64,000 nucleotides of DNA from Flavobacterium branchiarum (GTDB taxonomy: Bacteria; Bacteroidota; Bacteroidia; Flavobacteriales; Flavobacteriaceae): NCBI RefSeq assembly GCF_030409845.1, contig NZ_JAUFQQ010000003.1, positions 868,001 through 932,000 on the forward strand. The letters run 5' to 3'. Of the stretch, positions 1-9,025 are shown piece after piece. How positions within the stretch are numbered: the stretch's first letter is position 1; each line of letters starts with the position of its first letter. The notes beneath the pieces were generated by a model. It saw nothing but the letters and a program-made list of their open reading frames with translations, did no database searches and had not been told where the DNA came from. Both the position numbers and the translations under genes were made by a program.

Positions 1-651
1 ACAGAATTTTAAGTATTTTTTGGTGATAAAGTTTTCATCTTCAAAAGCATCAACTGATAGGAAATGCTCTAACCAGTAACGTGCATCATAGCGGTTACTA
101 TCTACAGTTAAGATTTTGTATCCTTCTTCTTTTTTATAATTAAAGATTAAACATCCTTTGTCTAGTTTGTTAAGGTTGATACCTTGTTGCAAGATCATTT
201 CAAGGTTGCTGTCTTTCTCTTCAAATTGTAAAAAGTCTGCTTGTAATTCGCTTTTAAAAATTCCAATTGCATCAACAACATTGTTGTCGATACTTAAGTT
301 GGTTAAATACGTTACATAAACCTCTCCGTTTTTAATGTGTGGGTGGTTAGATTGCTCGTATAAATGTGTAGTAATTCTTTTTGAAACTTCCTGTAAATTT
401 CCTGGATTGTCAAAAATCTCAGTAGCATATTTAAACATGTCGTTATAATCCAAATCGACTTCGTGTGCAAACTGATAATAGTTTTCCTCTTTCTCTCTAA
501 AAGGCTTAAAAAAGTATTCTTTTATCAAAGGAACAATCTCATCATTTAAGTTAAAAGGTTGATCTGATAAAAAAATTGCTTCGTTTCTGCTCTTGTTTCC
601 TACGCGGTGAATCGCAAGCGTGTCGATGTGGGTGTTGAAAAGGTTTATCAT
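1..651 (-). CDS. Nucleoid-associated protein, NdpA/YejK-like (3' end outside window)
   Basis: Reading the minus strand from the ATG at 651 gives 217 uninterrupted codons that run off the left edge. The protein starts MINLFNTHIDTLAIHRVGNK and resembles the 37-kDa nucleoid-associated protein family (NdpA/YejK), which binds the bacterial nucleoid and is often over 330 aa long. About two thirds of the protein is therefore present. The family call rests on the N-terminal pattern (basic HRVGNK start, then a LxxYFxxPF-like segment near residue 45). Its exact job in Bacteroidota is not established. No neighbouring gene shares an obvious function. Confidence 0.7.
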   Translation of the reverse strand, partial: MINLFNTHIDTLAIHRVGNKSRNEAIFLSDQPFNLNDEIVPLIKEYFFKPFREKEENYYQFAHEVDLDYNDMFKYATEIFDNPGNLQEVSKRITTHLYEQSNHPHIKNGEVYVTYLTNLSIDNNVVDAIGIFKSELQADFLQFEEKDSNLEMILQQGINLNKLDKGCLIFNYKKEEGYKILTVDSNRYDARYWLEHFLSVDAFEDENFITKKYLKFC

Positions 652-715
652 ATAAATATTAAGGTGCTAAGTAACTAAGGTATTTTTAGATAGGAAGGAA
701 CAAAGGGACAAAGCT

Positions 716-1075
716 TTAGTTTCTTTGCTTTATTTTTCGAATAAATGAACTTAACATTCGTTCGATTTCCTTACTATCTTCATTTATTTTATTAAATTGA
801 ATTTCGTTTATGTATTTTAGATTGAATGAAATTTCAAGTTGAGTTTGCATTTCGAATAATGACGAAATCGAGATATTTAAAAAACGTAAATAATCATTAT
901 TCCCGTTTCTACCATATCCTTCAGCTATGTTGCTAGGTATTGATATTGAACTTCGTCTTATTTGTGAAGTTAATCCATAAACCTCTTCTTTGGGAAATGA
1001 ATTTGTAACTTGATATATTTCGGTAACTAAGTTCATTGATTTTTGCCAAATCAAAAGCTGTCTAAAAGTATTCAT
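716..1075 (-). CDS. Four helix bundle protein (S23/intervening-sequence protein family)
   Basis: This 119-aa protein has the features of the four-helix-bundle family first noticed in 23S rRNA intervening sequences: an N-terminal LxIWQKSMNLVTEIY helix, then FPKEEVYGLTSQIRRSSISIPSNIAEG and YLRFLNISISSLFEMQTQLE. The segment SIPSNIAEGYGR around residues 46-57 is the strongest family mark. Members are common single genes in Bacteroidota and their biochemical role is unknown. It stands alone, with short AT-rich gaps on both sides. The ATG at 1075 is the natural start because the usual N-terminal pattern begins right after it. Confidence 0.85.
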   Translation of the reverse strand: MNTFRQLLIWQKSMNLVTEIYQVTNSFPKEEVYGLTSQIRRSSISIPSNIAEGYGRNGNNDYLRFLNISISSLFEMQTQLEISFNLKYINEIQFNKINEDSKEIERMLSSFIRKIKQRN

Positions 1076-1196
1076 ATTTTATATTTAAAAACCATAAATA
1101 TAAAGAAAGAATTTTCTTGTTTATTTAAAATCGTAAGATTTTAAATAAAATCCTCTGAACCTTTTTTTGCTATGTAGCTTTGAACCTATAAAATAA

Positions 1197-1736
1197 CTAA
1201 TTCCAATTCTCTTCAAATCCATAATCTTCGAAACTATCGTCTCCTTCGAACATGTCTAAATCGTCTTCGTCTAGATCATCTTCAAATTCGCCATAGATAT
1301 CGTCATGCATATCTGCTTCGAAATTTTTCTCACCTGAATCGTCTGGCATTTCTCCATGAGAGAAAAGAGTTTCTGGATAAGTATTTCCAATAGCTTGATC
1401 TTCTATTGCAGCTAATTCAACTAAAAAGGTCCACATATGTATGAAATCGTAGACGTAAATAATTTTAGTATTCTCTTTATCTAGTATATCAGATAAAGTA
1501 TAACTGCTCATTGTTTTTTGTTCACCAAGAACATCCCCAGTATCAAAAAGAGGAATTTCTTCTTCTTGATTCCAAGTTTCATCGCAGGTATAAAACGAAG
1601 CTACTTCCATCCCGTCAAAACCAAAAGAATTGAAGATGGCATTGTGTAAATCTTCTAAAGTGTCTTCTTCAAGAATTGCTATATCTCTAAAAATATCTTC
1701 TTCTGCATCTAGAATTACTCTAAATTTATAAACCAT
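1197..1736 (-). CDS. Plasmid pRiA4b ORF-3-like protein (IS1096 passenger TnpR-like family)
   Basis: A 179-aa protein. Residues 1-130 match the pRiA4b ORF3-like pattern (VYKFRVILDAEEDIFRDIAI, then DLHNAIFNSFGFDG and a FYTCDETW strand). The last 45 residues are almost entirely Asp/Glu with a few aromatics. Members are often annotated as passenger proteins of IS1096 or as plasmid ORF3, but in Flavobacteria they are ordinary chromosomal genes of unknown function. No insertion-sequence ends or transposase are visible beside it, so nothing suggests it is part of a mobile element here. Confidence 0.7.
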   Translation of the reverse strand: MVYKFRVILDAEEDIFRDIAILEEDTLEDLHNAIFNSFGFDGMEVASFYTCDETWNQEEEIPLFDTGDVLGEQKTMSSYTLSDILDKENTKIIYVYDFIHMWTFLVELAAIEDQAIGNTYPETLFSHGEMPDDSGEKNFEADMHDDIYGEFEDDLDEDDLDMFEGDDSFEDYGFEENWN

Positions 1737-1935
1737 AACTTAACTATTTTTTTGTTTTTTATTGCTGTTGAAAAGCAAGTGCAAATATACTCGATAAATA
1801 TTATTTCACAATGAAATAAATTTTTATTGTGTTTCAGATTACCGCTAAATTTTTATTATGGGAGTCGGATATTATTTTGTTTTTGTTCAATAATAACAGC
1901 ATTTTTTTATTCGAAAACTGGTTTGTATAAATAAA

Positions 1936-1968
1936 AAACCATTGTGAAAGTTTCTTTCACAATGGTTT
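1936..1968 (-). terminator. Intrinsic terminator of the efflux operon
   Basis: A perfect 15-bp inverted repeat (1936-1950 with 1954-1968, 3-nt loop) lies 40 bp past the stop of the MFS gene. On the minus strand it is followed by a run of T. This is a strong rho-independent terminator closing the four-gene efflux operon. Confidence 0.9.
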
Positions 1969-2007
1969 AAAATATAGGTTTAATCTGTTTATTAGATGGT
2001 TGCTATA

Positions 2008-3588
2008 TTAGTGCATCGCATCTGCAGGATTAATTTTGTTTTTTCCTTTTTTGATTAAGAATATTATCGGAATACAGACTAAAAACATAATACCTAGATA
2101 TAAAAAGATATCCATATATGCTAAAACTGTACTTTGTTTCATTATCGTAAAATCGAGTACTTGATGTGCTTTGGCTAATGCTTCATTGCTACTAAAACCT
2201 TTGGACATAAAACCTTTTTGAAGTAATTCAACTCTTTGTTGTACTTCTACTTTAGTGACATCTAGATGCGCTACTAAATCAACACGATGTTTCTGGCTGA
2301 ATCTTGTAATGAAGGTAGTAATGATTGCAATACCAAATGAACCTCCTAATTGTCTCATCATTCCAGTAAAAGCAGCTCCTTCACCAATATTCTTACCTTG
2401 TAAGGTAGAAAGAGATAATGTTGTAATTGGTACAAATAGTAATCCTAAACCAATACCTCTTAAAATTAATGGCCAGAATAAATGTTCAACGCCAGTATCG
2501 GGCGTCATATTATTATACATCATTAAGGTAAAGAAAAAGAAGATCAAAAATCCAACTCCTACCATATACCCTTGTGGAACTCCTCGCTGAATTAATTTAC
2601 CAATAATCGGCATCATAAAAGCGGTTGTTATAGATCCCGGAATAAGTAATAAACCTGCATCGGTAGCTGTCCATCCTAAGATAGATTGGGTGTAAATCGG
2701 AATGATTAATGTTGATCCATAAAGTCCGAAACCAAGAATGAAACACATTATAGTTCCGATACGTAAGTTACCATCTTTAAGAACACTTAGGTTTACAATC
2801 GGATGTTTATAGGTGAGTTCTCGCCATATAAATAGTACCAATCCCAAGACTGTTACGACACTTAATGTTACAATTAATGAATCATTAAACCAATCGTCTT
2901 GTTGTCCGTGTTCTAATACAAATTGTAATGAACCAATAAACGATGCTAGGAAAAAAATACCCCACCAATCAACTTGTTTGGCTTTTAGTTTCTCACCATA
3001 TTTTGGACTTCTAACAAATGAGATAGCCAAAATTGTAGCGATAATACCAAGTGGAATATTGATATAAAAAATGTAAGGCCAAGAGTAATTATCTACTAAA
3101 TATCCTCCTAAAGGCGGACCTAAAGTTGGACCTACAATAACCCCCATTCCGTAAATAGCTTGAGCCATTCCTCGTTTTGCAACGGGATAACTCTCTGTTA
3201 TGATGGTTTGAGCTGTAACTAATAAGGCACCACCACCGAGTCCCTGAATAAATCTAAATGCGATAAGTTCCCATATGTTTGTGGCATTACCACATAAAAA
3301 AGAAGATATGGTGAAAATTATTATTGATGTTACAAAATAATTTCGTCTTCCAAATTGTTGTGACAACCAGCTTGTCATTGGTATTACTATAACATTTGCA
3401 ATAGCATAAGCAGTAATTACCCATGCAACATCTGTTAATGTGGCACCAAGGCTTCCTCTCATGTCTGTCAATGCTACGTTTACGATAGTTGTATCTACAA
3501 TTTCTAGCAAAGCACAAAGCACTGCTGTTATTGTAATTAAAACTCGTCTGTAGCCATATTCTACTAAATCATCTTGTGCTTGTACCAT
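2008..3588 (-). CDS. DHA2-family MFS drug efflux permease (EmrB/QacA type)
   Basis: A 526-aa inner-membrane protein, probably with 14 membrane segments, that should export hydrophobic drugs by proton antiport. Family motifs are visible: the TM1 aspartate motif VDTTIVNVAL at about 31-40, an antiporter motif C (GxxxGPxxGPxxGG) at about 147-162, and the basic loop QQFGRRNYF at about 77-85. It is the last gene of the TetR-TolC-HlyD-MFS operon. With the HlyD-type adaptor and TolC-type channel it would form an Emr-like tripartite pump across both membranes. The substrate cannot be read from the sequence. Confidence 0.9.
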   Translation of the reverse strand: MVQAQDDLVEYGYRRVLITITAVLCALLEIVDTTIVNVALTDMRGSLGATLTDVAWVITAYAIANVIVIPMTSWLSQQFGRRNYFVTSIIIFTISSFLCGNATNIWELIAFRFIQGLGGGALLVTAQTIITESYPVAKRGMAQAIYGMGVIVGPTLGPPLGGYLVDNYSWPYIFYINIPLGIIATILAISFVRSPKYGEKLKAKQVDWWGIFFLASFIGSLQFVLEHGQQDDWFNDSLIVTLSVVTVLGLVLFIWRELTYKHPIVNLSVLKDGNLRIGTIMCFILGFGLYGSTLIIPIYTQSILGWTATDAGLLLIPGSITTAFMMPIIGKLIQRGVPQGYMVGVGFLIFFFFTLMMYNNMTPDTGVEHLFWPLILRGIGLGLLFVPITTLSLSTLQGKNIGEGAAFTGMMRQLGGSFGIAIITTFITRFSQKHRVDLVAHLDVTKVEVQQRVELLQKGFMSKGFSSNEALAKAHQVLDFTIMKQSTVLAYMDIFLYLGIMFLVCIPIIFLIKKGKNKINPADAMH

Positions 3589-3665
3589 TTTGTTCTATTA
3601 GAATGCTTTTCAAAAATGAATGTGTAATTCTAGTTTTAGAGAAATAATCCCTAATTAGTGAGATT

Positions 3666-4745
3666 TTATTTTAAATGTACATCTACATCTACATTCATTC
3701 CTGGTCTTAATAATTTTATTTTTTCAACATCATTGCTTTCGTCCAAGTTAATTTTTACCGGTAATCTTTGAATTGTTTTTACAAAGTTTCCAGTTGCATT
3801 GTCAGGTGGAAGTAATGAAAAACGTGCTCCAGTTGCAGGTGAGAATGAGGTGATAGTTCCTTGAAAGTCATAGTTAGGATAAGCATCTACTTTAAGAGTT
3901 ACCTTTTGACCAATAACCATTTTGTCAAGTTGCGTTTCTTTAAAATTTGCAACAACCCAAGCTTCTGAGTTATTGATGATGTAAAATAAAGATTGTCCTG
4001 GTTGTACCAATTGTCCTGGTTGAATATCAACTTTAGAAACCTGACCATCGATTGCAGCAGTAACTACTGTGTATGACAAGTTTAAATTTGCTACATCTAA
4101 TAATGTTTTTGCTTTTTTGATGTTTGCTGCAGCTACTTCTGTTTGTTTGTCTGTAGCTTTAGATTTTGCCTGAATAACCGATTTTTGGTAAGAACTTGCT
4201 CTTTCTTGTTGTTGCAAAACGCGTACTTGACTTTCTGCTTCTTCTTTTGCAGTTAATGCTTTCTCGTATTGTTGTTTTGTAATTGTATGGCTTTTATACA
4301 AATTGTTGTAACGATTGTAATCATTCGTTATTTGTACTAATCTAATTTTTGCACTTTCTATGTTTCCACTTGCAGATCTTACATTTGCATCCGAAACCGA
4401 GATATTTGCAATCGCACTTCCAATATCAGCTTTAGCAGCTTCGTATGAACTTTCTGCGCCTAATAAAGCAGCATTGGCTTCATCAATTTTTAATTGATAA
4501 TCTCTTTTATCTATTGTAAATAAAGTATCTCCTTTTTTTACAAAGTCATTATCTTTTACATAAACCTTACTAATATATCCTGAAACTCTTGGAATAATTG
4601 GGTTCATTTTTTTCTCTATTTGTGCATCATCCGTTTGTTCATGAGCAAGAGAATGTAAGTATTTGTAGATTCCGTAAGATCCACCAACCAGAACCAAAAT
4701 AACTAGTATAATTGTAAATTTGGTATTTGTTTTTTTATTTTCCAT
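3666..4745 (-). CDS. HlyD-family periplasmic adaptor (EmrA-like)
   Basis: A 359-aa membrane fusion protein. One N-terminal transmembrane helix (about 10-28) is followed by a biotinyl/lipoyl-like half (NPIIPRVSGYISKVYVKDND), a long alpha-helical hairpin rich in Ala, Glu and Lys (about 80-215), the second lipoyl half (DGQVSKVDIQPGQLVQPGQSL) and a beta-barrel domain. It should link the MFS permease to the TolC-type channel. The gene sits 12 bp downstream of the tolC-like gene and 77 bp upstream of the permease gene, on the same strand, so one transcript is likely. Confidence 0.9.
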   Translation of the reverse strand: MENKKTNTKFTIILVILVLVGGSYGIYKYLHSLAHEQTDDAQIEKKMNPIIPRVSGYISKVYVKDNDFVKKGDTLFTIDKRDYQLKIDEANAALLGAESSYEAAKADIGSAIANISVSDANVRSASGNIESAKIRLVQITNDYNRYNNLYKSHTITKQQYEKALTAKEEAESQVRVLQQQERASSYQKSVIQAKSKATDKQTEVAAANIKKAKTLLDVANLNLSYTVVTAAIDGQVSKVDIQPGQLVQPGQSLFYIINNSEAWVVANFKETQLDKMVIGQKVTLKVDAYPNYDFQGTITSFSPATGARFSLLPPDNATGNFVKTIQRLPVKINLDESNDVEKIKLLRPGMNVDVDVHLK

Positions 4746-4757
4746 GTGGGCTATCGA

Positions 4758-6083
4758 TTATATTTTTGTAAGATTGAATGATTGTGATAATTGTCCTGTT
4801 GCCGAAAGCATTTCGTAATAGCTCTGTATTATATCGGCTTTAGATGTAGCAGTGTTTACTTTAGCACTAAGTTGTTCTACATCTGCCTCAAGTAAATCAT
4901 TAGTGTCAGCAAGGCCATTGTCGAATTTATCTTTTAAGATTCTGTAATTTTCTGATGCTTGTTCTAATGCTAAATCATAAACTGAACTTTGTTTTAAAGC
5001 TAAATTATAATTTTCTATTGCTTGTTGCACTTCAATTTTAATGTAGTTTGTTAGAATTTCTTCTGAACTTTTTACCTCATCAGCTTTACTTTGAGCATGT
5101 TTTATATCAGCTCCTTTTTTTAATATTCCGCTAAGGTCGTATGAAACGCCAACTCCAAAATTCATTGCATTTTGTACCGTTAGTATGTTTCTAACATCAA
5201 CAGCAGCATAACCACCTAATAAAGAAACAGTAGGGTAGTAAGCGCTTTTAGCCATTTTTATGCTAGATTCACTCGCTTTTTCTTGATAGCGTAATGCTTC
5301 TAAATCTTTACGATTCTGTAAAGCAGGTTGCTCATTCGATGGAATATTATCCGTTTTATAATTAATAAAATCATTCTCTCCAACAGTTATTTTAGCAGAA
5401 GAATCTAATTTTAGTAATGTTGTTAACTGGTAATTCAGAATGTTTAAATTTTTATTAGCCTGATCGATTGAGAGCTGTATTTTAGAAACTAACAATTGCG
5501 ATTTCAATAAATCATTTCTCGGAATGATTCCGTTTTTCTCTAATTCGATAAAATCGGCTACACGCTGTTTTGCTTGTTTTTGATTTTCATTTAAAAGTTC
5601 AATTGTTTTTTGAGTTTTGTATAAATCAGAATAATTTTTCACAACTCTTAATGCAATGTCTTCTTTGGTTTTCAATGAATTTGCAACTTCAGCTTGGTAT
5701 AAATTTTCAGACAATTTAATGCTGTTCTGAATTTTAAAACCTGCAAATACTGGTAAGCTTGCACTAAGCTGTCCTAGCATTAATTGATCGACATTTGGTG
5801 CTGACCCAGAACCATTATCTTGATTCATTTTTAAATTTACATCTGCACCAGCCAGTCTTTGAAATTGTCCTGAGGCTTTTAAATCAGGGTACTGGTTGTT
5901 TTTTGTAGATCTAAGTTCGTACTTTTTAGTGTTGACTTTTGTGTTTGCCAACGTGACTTCGTCACTCTTCTCCCAAGCCATTTTTACGGCATCATCTAGG
6001 GTAAGACTCGTTTTTTCTTGAGCTTCTAATGAGGATATTCCGATTAGGAAAACCCCAAAGAGCATAATTGGATTAATTTTCAT
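4758..6083 (-). CDS. TolC-family outer membrane efflux protein
   Basis: A 441-aa outer-membrane channel protein from the ATG at 6083. A signal peptide covers about 1-21, cleaved near SLEAQ. The mature part holds two OEP repeats of long Ala/Gln/Lys-rich helices, typical of TolC. A longer frame beginning with TTG at 6089 exists, but the ATG at 6083 gives a cleaner signal peptide. This ATG lies inside the end of the upstream tetR-like gene (stop at 6073), an 11-bp overlap that suggests translational coupling. Confidence 0.9.
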   Translation of the reverse strand: MKINPIMLFGVFLIGISSLEAQEKTSLTLDDAVKMAWEKSDEVTLANTKVNTKKYELRSTKNNQYPDLKASGQFQRLAGADVNLKMNQDNGSGSAPNVDQLMLGQLSASLPVFAGFKIQNSIKLSENLYQAEVANSLKTKEDIALRVVKNYSDLYKTQKTIELLNENQKQAKQRVADFIELEKNGIIPRNDLLKSQLLVSKIQLSIDQANKNLNILNYQLTTLLKLDSSAKITVGENDFINYKTDNIPSNEQPALQNRKDLEALRYQEKASESSIKMAKSAYYPTVSLLGGYAAVDVRNILTVQNAMNFGVGVSYDLSGILKKGADIKHAQSKADEVKSSEEILTNYIKIEVQQAIENYNLALKQSSVYDLALEQASENYRILKDKFDNGLADTNDLLEADVEQLSAKVNTATSKADIIQSYYEMLSATGQLSQSFNLTKI

Positions 6084-6702
6084 AAACAAGTAAGGCTTTT
6101 ATAGTTTGTTGAATGTGTTTTGTTAAATGTGTTTTTATGTAATCTGTATATAAAGCTTCAGTATTTAAGTCCAAGATATTCTCGAAGAAAACTTTGTTCA
6201 TATGGAAATGAAAAAATGTTCCTAGAATGGTAGGAGTTATTAATGGGATGATCACATCTTTTCGGAAGACTCCTTTTTCTTGACCTTCTTTAATAATTGT
6301 TTCTAATGATTTAAGATTGCCTTTTTTTAATTCGGTAAAGTGAATTAATGTCTTTTCCCTTTTTTTAGATGTTAATTCAAAATGCATAATTCTGAAAATA
6401 CCTCCATTACAATTGATCTTATTAATATAAAGCTCGATCAATTTATTTACTTTCTCAATAGGCTCTAAATTTTCTTGTAATAAGTTCTCTAATTGTAATT
6501 TTAGATCTGATGTTCTGTATATAATTAACGATTCGAGTAATCGTTCTTTAGAACCAAAATAATACGACACCATGGCAATGTTAATTTTTGCTTCTTTGGC
6601 TATGTTTCGTATCGAGGTTCCCTCAAATCCTTTATCAGAAAAAAGTTTTTCTGCTACCTTGAGAATTTGAATTTTTTTCTCGTTTAATTCAATGTTTGAC
6701 AT
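6073..6702 (-). CDS. TetR/AcrR-family repressor of the efflux operon
   Basis: A 209-aa regulator, first gene of the efflux operon. The N-terminal 50 residues form the usual TetR helix-turn-helix (KLFSDKGFEGTSIRNIAKEA, then MVSYYFGSKERLLESLI). The rest is an all-helical ligand domain. I chose the ATG at 6702 (MSNIELNEKK) over the longer frame starting with TTG at 6726, because family members start just ahead of the first helix. It probably represses its own operon through the two palindromes just upstream and is released by a pump substrate. Confidence 0.88.
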   Translation of the reverse strand: MSNIELNEKKIQILKVAEKLFSDKGFEGTSIRNIAKEAKINIAMVSYYFGSKERLLESLIIYRTSDLKLQLENLLQENLEPIEKVNKLIELYINKINCNGGIFRIMHFELTSKKREKTLIHFTELKKGNLKSLETIIKEGQEKGVFRKDVIIPLITPTILGTFFHFHMNKVFFENILDLNTEALYTDYIKTHLTKHIQQTIKALLVYEN

Positions 6703-6723
6703 GACTGAGTTTCTAATCGGGTA

Positions 6724-6731
6724 CAAAATTA
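6724..6731 (-). promoter_or_regulatory. Putative -7 element (TAATTTTG) of the efflux operon
   Basis: On the minus strand this octamer fits the Bacteroidota TAnnTTTG element, 22 bp ahead of the tetR ATG. It overlaps the first palindrome, and the expected -33 region falls on the second. A bound repressor would therefore block the polymerase. Confidence 0.6.
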
Positions 6732-6760
6732 AACAAGTGTTTAATTTAAACAGCTGTTTA
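6729..6760. promoter_or_regulatory. Tandem TetR-type operators (TTAAAC-N4-GTTTAA)
   Basis: Two inverted repeats of the form TTAAAC-N4-GTTTAA lie side by side: 6729-6744, and 6746-6761 with the last base mismatched. The core of the second, 6747-6760, is a perfect 14-bp palindrome. Their centres are 17 bp apart. They sit 27-58 bp upstream of the tetR start and overlap the likely promoter, as expected for autoregulation. That the repressor binds here is inferred. Confidence 0.65.
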
Positions 6761-6852
6761 GTTTTTATTTAACACAATATTAACTAAAATTTCGCTTTGT
6801 AAGTGAATGTTCGTTTTGTTATAGTTTGTTGATTTTTAGTTTTTTGTGTTGG

Positions 6853-7411
6853 TTATAACGATATAGTTTGTTTTGGTTTTAAGGTATTATTTGGTATTGA
6901 AATAAAATATTTTTTCACAAATTGTTCTTTTTGAAACCAATCATAATACATTAATTCGATGTTCTTTATTTCAAATTCTCCAAAGTTATAGCCACGGTAT
7001 TTGTGCAGTTTTTTTAAGAATAAATCCGTGTTTTTTATTGGTTTTTAAACCGTACAATTGTTAAATGTGTAGTCGATAACGGATAGTGTTTGTCGATACT
7101 TTGTTCGAGTGTAGTTTGTTTAAATAATCTACGAAGAGTATCTCGTAAATTGTTTATGATTGCATCGCTTGGAAATCTTTGAATCATAACTGCCGAAGGA
7201 GAAGCAGTAATTCCTTGTAGATTAATTACTGATTTATTAAACCAGTAATGCATTTATCTATTACAGCAACATAATCTTGTAGTGAAATGTTGTTTATGTT
7301 GAAACCATCATAACAAGATATAATGAACATTACTGTAATGTGGATATCAGAGTTTGGGTAATAATATTAAGAAGCATCAACTTCTTTTAACTCATTTAAA
7401 AAAAGTTGATG
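6853..7411 (-). pseudogene. Broken 2'-5' RNA ligase/2H-phosphoesterase-like gene (often labelled mutarotase)
   Basis: Three minus-strand frames together give a recognisable protein: FLNELKEVDAS, an in-frame stop near 7371, YYYPNSDIHITVM... to about 7240, a shift into the frame holding LQGITASPSAVMIQRFP... HLTIVRF (7253-7040), and a second shift into HGFILKKLHKYRGYNFGEFE...MYYDWFQ, ending at 6853. HIT at one site and HLT at the other are the paired HxT motifs of 2H phosphoesterases. The 5' third is missing. At least one stop and two frameshifts mean the gene is dead. The family name comes from remembered Bacteroidota proteins called mutarotase. Confidence 0.7.
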
Positions 7412-7440
7412 CTATTTTTTGAATAGACCTAACTATATAA

Positions 7441-8202
7441 TTATTTTATTGCTTTTACAAAATCGGCAATATGTTGTGTTCCTTTTTCAGATAAGTGTTT
7501 TATAAAAGCACTTCCAATAATGGCTCCTTTTGCAAATTTAGTAGCTTGATTGAATGTTTCTTTATTCGAAATTCCGAAACCAATAACCTGCGGACTTTTA
7601 AGATTCATTTTTGCAATTCTTTCAAAATAACTTTCCTCTGTATTACCAAAACCAGATTGAGAACCAGTTACGCTCGCAGAACTTACCATATAAATGAATC
7701 CGTTTGAAACACTATCAATAAACTGGATACGTTCATCAGATGTTTGTGGCGTAATCAAGAATACATTTATGATTCCGTATTTCTCAAAAATAGCTTTGTA
7801 TTGTTCTGCGTAGACATCTACGGGAAGATCTGGAATAATTAACCCATCAATACCAATTGAAGCACATTTTTTGCAAAACTCTTCGACACCGTATTGTAAT
7901 ATAGGATTAAAGTAACCCATTATAATCAACGGAATTTTTACGCTTTCGCGGATATTCTCCAGTTGGTCAAATAAAACTTTAGTTGTCATTCCGTTATGCA
8001 ACGCCTGAGTTGAACTAGCTTGAATAGTTGGTCCATCAGCCAAAGGATCACTAAATGGCAATCCAATTTCAATCATATCGATTCCATTTTTTTCTAAATC
8101 CTGAATGATTTGTACTGTGTCATTAAGATTTGGATATCCTGCAGAAAAATAGATAGAGAGTATCTTTTTGTCTTCCTGTAATTTTTGATTTATTCTGTTC
8201 AT
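7441..8202 (-). CDS. trpA: Tryptophan synthase alpha chain
   Basis: A 253-aa cytosolic TIM-barrel enzyme that cleaves indole-3-glycerol phosphate to indole and glyceraldehyde 3-phosphate. The catalytic Glu lies in MIEIGLPFSDPLADGPTIQAS (about 44-64), which also carries the catalytic Asp. The phosphate loop is VIGFGISN, followed by GAIIGSAFIKHL. Length is normal (about 255-270). It is the last gene of the trp operon, 63 bp after a nitrilase-type gene that separates it from trpB. The two products still form the usual alpha2-beta2 complex. Confidence 0.97.
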   Translation of the reverse strand: MNRINQKLQEDKKILSIYFSAGYPNLNDTVQIIQDLEKNGIDMIEIGLPFSDPLADGPTIQASSTQALHNGMTTKVLFDQLENIRESVKIPLIIMGYFNPILQYGVEEFCKKCASIGIDGLIIPDLPVDVYAEQYKAIFEKYGIINVFLITPQTSDERIQFIDSVSNGFIYMVSSASVTGSQSGFGNTEESYFERIAKMNLKSPQVIGFGISNKETFNQATKFAKGAIIGSAFIKHLSEKGTQHIADFVKAIK

Positions 8203-8265
8203 TGCTTTTTGTATTTTATTCCTATAAGTTTTAAAACTTTCTAGGTGTTTTTATTTAAGTTGTGT

Positions 8266-9003
8266 CTAATCAATTATAAGCTGGCTTGTCCAAGACTCAT
8301 TTTCGTTTTTAACCAATAACAAACCAGAATCAGAGTCATTCATTTGAGCGATTAATTCCCCTTGCTTATTCCAAAATGCACTTTTTCCACCAGAAGGATA
8401 TCCCCATGATTCTCCGCTAAAGTTAGCCATAAGTACATTCATGTTATGAATGCTAGCATATTTTTGTAATGCCTTATGAGCAACAGGTATCCCGTTTGGT
8501 GAAAAGAAAATACTTGCGATATAAATTGCAGTTTTGTTTTTGCTTGCATTTTCAGGATGCAAAGGGTTATCGATGTCAGCACAAATGGCAAACGAAATCT
8601 TTTTGTTTTCTATTTCAATAGTTGGGTTATAATCAAATGAAGATTGATAGTAAACATCTTCACCTTCATGAAGAAATTGTTTGGTGTAAATTGAAACGGA
8701 ATTATCGGGTGCTATAATAAATTCACCAATGAATAATTGGTCTTTAATTTTTATTGGTGCTCCTGCAACGATGACAATTTTATTTTCTACAGCCAATTTC
8801 TTTAAAGAATCTAAACGAGAATCATTTTCTATGAAAACGAGGTTGTGAGCTTCTTCTCTTTCGTAACCCGTAATTGATAGCTCTGGAAACACAATTAGGT
8901 CAGCTCCGTTAGTTACTGCTAATTTTATAAGACGATAATGATCCAATAAATTTGAATTTATATCTCCTCGTTTTGGTTTTGTCTGTGCTGCTGCTAGAAT
9001 CAT
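8266..9003 (-). CDS. Carbon-nitrogen hydrolase (nitrilase superfamily) inside the trp operon
   Basis: A 245-aa cytosolic amidohydrolase. The catalytic triad is visible: Glu41 (VFPELSITGYE), Lys108 (IYTKQFLHEGED) and Cys141 (SFAICADIDNP). The superfamily hydrolyses amides, nitriles or N-carbamoyl groups; the substrate is not evident here. It sits between trpB (22 bp upstream) and trpA (63 bp downstream) on the same strand, so it must be co-transcribed with tryptophan synthase. No link to tryptophan metabolism can be shown from the sequence. An omega-amidase or repair-type amidase is possible. Confidence 0.85.
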   Translation of the reverse strand: MILAAAQTKPKRGDINSNLLDHYRLIKLAVTNGADLIVFPELSITGYEREEAHNLVFIENDSRLDSLKKLAVENKIVIVAGAPIKIKDQLFIGEFIIAPDNSVSIYTKQFLHEGEDVYYQSSFDYNPTIEIENKKISFAICADIDNPLHPENASKNKTAIYIASIFFSPNGIPVAHKALQKYASIHNMNVLMANFSGESWGYPSGGKSAFWNKQGELIAQMNDSDSGLLLVKNENESWTSQLIID

Positions 9004-9025
9004 TCTTGTTTTGTTGTCTTTCTTA

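Noticed and set aside
1197..1736. Insertion sequence inferred from the TnpR-like passenger protein name
   Set aside because: No transposase, inverted repeats or target duplication surround the gene; the family name is historical.
6703..6726. Extension of the TetR regulator to a TTG at 6726
   Set aside because: The TTG lies inside the -7 promoter element and the ATG at 6702 gives the usual family N-terminus.
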